From Haloarcula sp. (lineage in GTDB: Archaea > Halobacteriota > Halobacteria > Halobacteriales > Haloarculaceae): DNA of 7,530 nt. A model generated the notes under the pieces. That model saw only the letters and a program-made list of their open reading frames with translations. It was not told the DNA's origin and did not search any database. Every line of letters starts with the position of its first letter. Within the stretch, counting starts at the first letter, position 1. Location of the stretch: the NCBI GenBank assembly GCA_028275075.1, contig JAQCNK010000322.1, positions 1 through 7,530 of the forward strand. Direction: 5' to 3'. The translations under genes and the position numbers were made by a program. Shown piece by piece: positions 5,781 to 7,530 of this stretch.

Positions 5781-7064
5781 ATGGCCCGCTATCACATCGA
5801 GACGTACGGGTGTACCTCCAACAGAGGTGAAACCCAGCAGATAGAGCAGGCGCTCCGCGAGGGCGGCCACCACCCAGCCGACGGTCCCGAATCGGCCGAC
5901 GTGGCCATCCTCAACACCTGCACGGTACTGGAGAAGACCGAGCGCAACATGCTCAGCCGGGCCAAAGAACTGGACGCGGAAACGCCCGCGGACCTCGTCA
6001 TCACCGGCTGTATGGCGCTGGCCCAGGGCGAGGAGTTCGAGGAGGCCGGACTAGACGCCGAAGTGCTCCACTGGGACGACGTACCACAGTACGTCCGCAA
6101 CGGGGAGTGTCCCACGGTGACAGCCGACACGGCGACGGTGATAAACGGCGTCGTCGGTATTCTCCCGATTGCGCGGGGCTGTATGAGCGACTGTTCATAC
6201 TGTATCACCAAGCAGGCGACCGGCCGCATCGAGTCGCCGTCGGTCGAGGAGAACGTCGAGAAGGCCCGAGCGCTGGTCCACGCCGGCGCGAAGGAGATCC
6301 GGATCACCGGACAGGACACCGGCGTCTACGGCTGGGACACCAATCAGGGGACGAGCCTGCTGCCGGAGCTACTGGACCGCATCTGCACCGACGTCGACGG
6401 GGAGTTCCGCGTGCGGGTCGGGATGGCGAACCCGAAGGGGTTGCACGGCGTCCGTGAGGAACTGGCCAGCGTGTTCGCCGAGCACGACGAACTCTACAAC
6501 TTCATCCACGCGCCGGTCCAGTCGGGAAGTGACGACGTACTCGCAGATATGCGCCGCCAGCACGCTGTCGAGGAGTATCTCGACGTCGTTGCGGCGTTCG
6601 ACGACGCCCTCGACTACTGGACGCTCTCGACCGATTTCATCGTCGGCTTCCCGACCGAGGACCCCGACGACCACGAACAGTCGATGGAGCTACTCCGGGA
6701 GACGAGCCCCGAGAAGATCAACGTCACCCGCTTCTCGAAGCGGCCGGGCACCGACGCCGCCGAGATGAAGGGACTGGGCGGGCAGACGAAGAAGGACCGT
6801 TCGAAGGCTATGAGCGAACTGAAGATGGACGTGGTAGCTGCTGCCCACGAGGAGATGATCGGGCGCACGTCGTCAGTGCTGCTGGTCGAAGACGGTACCG
6901 ACGATTCGCTGGTGGGCTACGACGAGGCCTATCGCCAGGTCGTCATCGTCGACGCGGAAGAACGCGGGCTCGAAGTCGGCGACTTCGTCGACGTGGAGAT
7001 CACGAGTCACAGTACGGTGTACGCGTTCGGCGAACCGGTCGAGCAGCCGGTGCTGGCCGACTGA
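5781..7064 (+). CDS. mtaB: tRNA t6A37 methylthiotransferase, archaeal MtaB type (radical SAM, TRAM)
   Basis: Enzymes of this family add a methylthio group to N6-threonylcarbamoyladenosine at position 37 of tRNA (t6A to ms2t6A), using S-adenosylmethionine and two iron-sulfur clusters. All three domains are visible in the 427 residues. The N-terminal methylthiotransferase domain carries the three cysteines for the auxiliary cluster: Cys11 in ETYGCTSN, Cys47 in NTCTV and Cys77 in TGCMA. The radical SAM domain has the CxxxCxxC motif at Cys134, Cys138 and Cys141 (ARGCMSDCSYC). A C-terminal TRAM RNA-binding domain spans about 360-420. ETYGCTSN and the 427-residue length fit the archaeal/eukaryotic (CDKAL1-like) branch better than bacterial MiaB or RimO. 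The gene lies 52 bases after the deoC-linked small protein. A weak T-rich element at 5744-5750 may give it a promoter of its own. No residue of the known clusters is missing. Family confidence is high; the exact tRNA product in this organism is inferred. Confidence 0.93.
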   Translation: MARYHIETYGCTSNRGETQQIEQALREGGHHPADGPESADVAILNTCTVLEKTERNMLSRAKELDAETPADLVITGCMALAQGEEFEEAGLDAEVLHWDDVPQYVRNGECPTVTADTATVINGVVGILPIARGCMSDCSYCITKQATGRIESPSVEENVEKARALVHAGAKEIRITGQDTGVYGWDTNQGTSLLPELLDRICTDVDGEFRVRVGMANPKGLHGVREELASVFAEHDELYNFIHAPVQSGSDDVLADMRRQHAVEEYLDVVAAFDDALDYWTLSTDFIVGFPTEDPDDHEQSMELLRETSPEKINVTRFSKRPGTDAAEMKGLGGQTKKDRSKAMSELKMDVVAAAHEEMIGRTSSVLLVEDGTDDSLVGYDEAYRQVVIVDAEERGLEVGDFVDVEITSHSTVYAFGEPVEQPVLAD

Positions 7065-7104
7065 GCTGTGGGGTCGATGCAGACGGCACGGTCGTCATAC
7101 GGTC

Positions 7105-7148
7105 GGTTGTAAGCATTGCCGGATCCGACCCGGTCAATCGTTACAACC
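7105..7148. repeat. Long inverted repeat between convergent genes, possible bidirectional terminator
   Basis: GGTTGTAA (7105-7112) and TTACAACC (7141-7148) are perfect 8-bp inverted copies. After a 2x2 mismatch the pairing resumes with ATTG (7115-7118) and CAAT (7135-7138), giving a 44-base imperfect palindrome around a GC-rich centre holding CGGATCCG. It lies in the 91-base gap between the methylthiotransferase and DoxX-like genes, 40 bases after one stop and 7 bases before the other. A shared terminator, mRNA-end hairpin or protein-binding site would all fit. There is no T-run typical of a terminator. Confidence 0.4.
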
Positions 7149-7155
7149 AACTGTA

Positions 7156-7530
7156 TCAGTCGGCGTTCCAGGCTTCGTGCAGGAACGCCAGCGCTGCCCC
7201 GAACATTGCGAGGTTGCCGAAGAAAGCCAGCCGCTCGCCGTCGCGGTCGTCGGGGTCCGCGTTCCAGAAGTCGTGCATCGTCAGGGTGACGACAGCGAGA
7301 AAACTCGCGACAGCGCCGGTCGCGATGCGGGGGAGCCGCCAGAGGGCGACACCGAGCCCACCGACCAGCACCATCCCCGACGCCATCGGCGCGAGCAGGT
7401 CCGGCAACGGAACCCCAGCGGACTCGGCGTACTCGATAGTGTCGTCCATATCTCGGAAATCTTCCGAGCCCTGTAGCGCCATCCCGAGGCCGAAAACGAG
7501 TCGGCCGATTCGGAGTCCAGTGCTGTGGTC
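7156..7530 (-). CDS. DoxX-like membrane protein, 5' end outside the window
   Basis: The minus-strand frame stays open through the right edge, so the gene is 5'-truncated here; 124 residues are visible. An internal ATG at 7482 is probably not the start, because the 16 codons before it (DHSTGLRIGRLVFGLG) continue the first membrane helix. Hydrophobic segments lie at about residues 6-20, 46-64, 69-88 and 103-118, the four-helix layout of DoxX-family proteins. FGLGMALQGSEDFRDMD and TLTMHDFWNADPDDRDGE resemble the gene family's helix-1 end and its usual MHDFW motif. DoxX proteins are small membrane proteins with varied roles, some linked to quinone or redox functions; the role here is unknown. The gene converges with the methylthiotransferase gene and shares with it the gap containing a long inverted repeat. 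Confidence 0.8.
   Translation of the reverse strand, partial: DHSTGLRIGRLVFGLGMALQGSEDFRDMDDTIEYAESAGVPLPDLLAPMASGMVLVGGLGVALWRLPRIATGAVASFLAVVTLTMHDFWNADPDDRDGERLAFFGNLAMFGAALAFLHEAWNAD

Noticed and set aside
7088..7105. Direct repeat acggtcg, two copies 11 bases apart
   Set aside because: Too short and too GC-rich to separate from chance in this genome, although the spacing is one helical turn.
1..7530. tRNA, rRNA, CRISPR, insertion sequence or phage signatures
   Set aside because: None seen: no cloverleaf-like gene, spaced repeats, transposase or integrase motifs, and gene composition is even across the window.

Overview
The window looks like a piece of haloarchaeal chromosome, most likely from Haloarcula or a close relative. 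It is GC-rich, its soluble proteins are rich in Asp and Glu, and most genes have a TATA-like element about 25-30 bases before the start codon with no Shine-Dalgarno sequence, as expected for leaderless haloarchaeal transcripts. The families present (HPP-UspA membrane protein, DUF63, archaeal DeoC, archaeal MtaB with TRAM domain, DoxX-like protein) fit that assignment. The genus is a guess from protein style.

Layout, left to right. Bases 1-55 (-) hold the first 18 codons of a small CxxC protein cut by the window edge. Diverging from it is a potassium-channel-like protein with an RCK/TrkA-N domain (171-1270, +), which appears frameshifted near codon 24. It converges on an HPP/tandem-UspA membrane protein (1373-2815, -), which lies 41 bases downstream of a nucleoside phosphorylase of the uridine phosphorylase family (2857-3582, -). 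An 80-base divergent promoter region separates the phosphorylase from a two-helix membrane protein (3663-3887, +). The stop codon of that gene abuts the stop codon of a convergent DUF63 membrane protein (3888-4721, -). A 138-base divergent region leads to deoC (4860-5501, +), a small two-helix protein overlapping deoC by one base (5501-5728, +), and a methylthiotransferase acting on tRNA (5781-7064, +). The right end holds a DoxX-like membrane protein (7156-7530, -) whose 5' end lies outside the window.

Functionally, the clearest theme is nucleoside catabolism. The phosphorylase would release (deoxy)ribose 1-phosphate, and DeoC would cleave deoxyribose 5-phosphate to acetaldehyde and glyceraldehyde 3-phosphate. 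The two genes lie 1.3 kb apart on opposite strands, and no phosphopentomutase is visible between them. The other genes (K+ channel, stress-type transporter, tRNA modification, small membrane proteins) look like ordinary chromosomal neighbours.

I found no RNA genes, CRISPR arrays, insertion sequences or phage genes, and no convincing new biological system. The points most worth checking are the apparent frameshift in the channel gene, a perfect 7-bp inverted repeat between the deoC TATA box and start codon, the atypical base-recognition residues of the phosphorylase, and a long inverted repeat between the last two genes. No gap between genes exceeds 300 bases.
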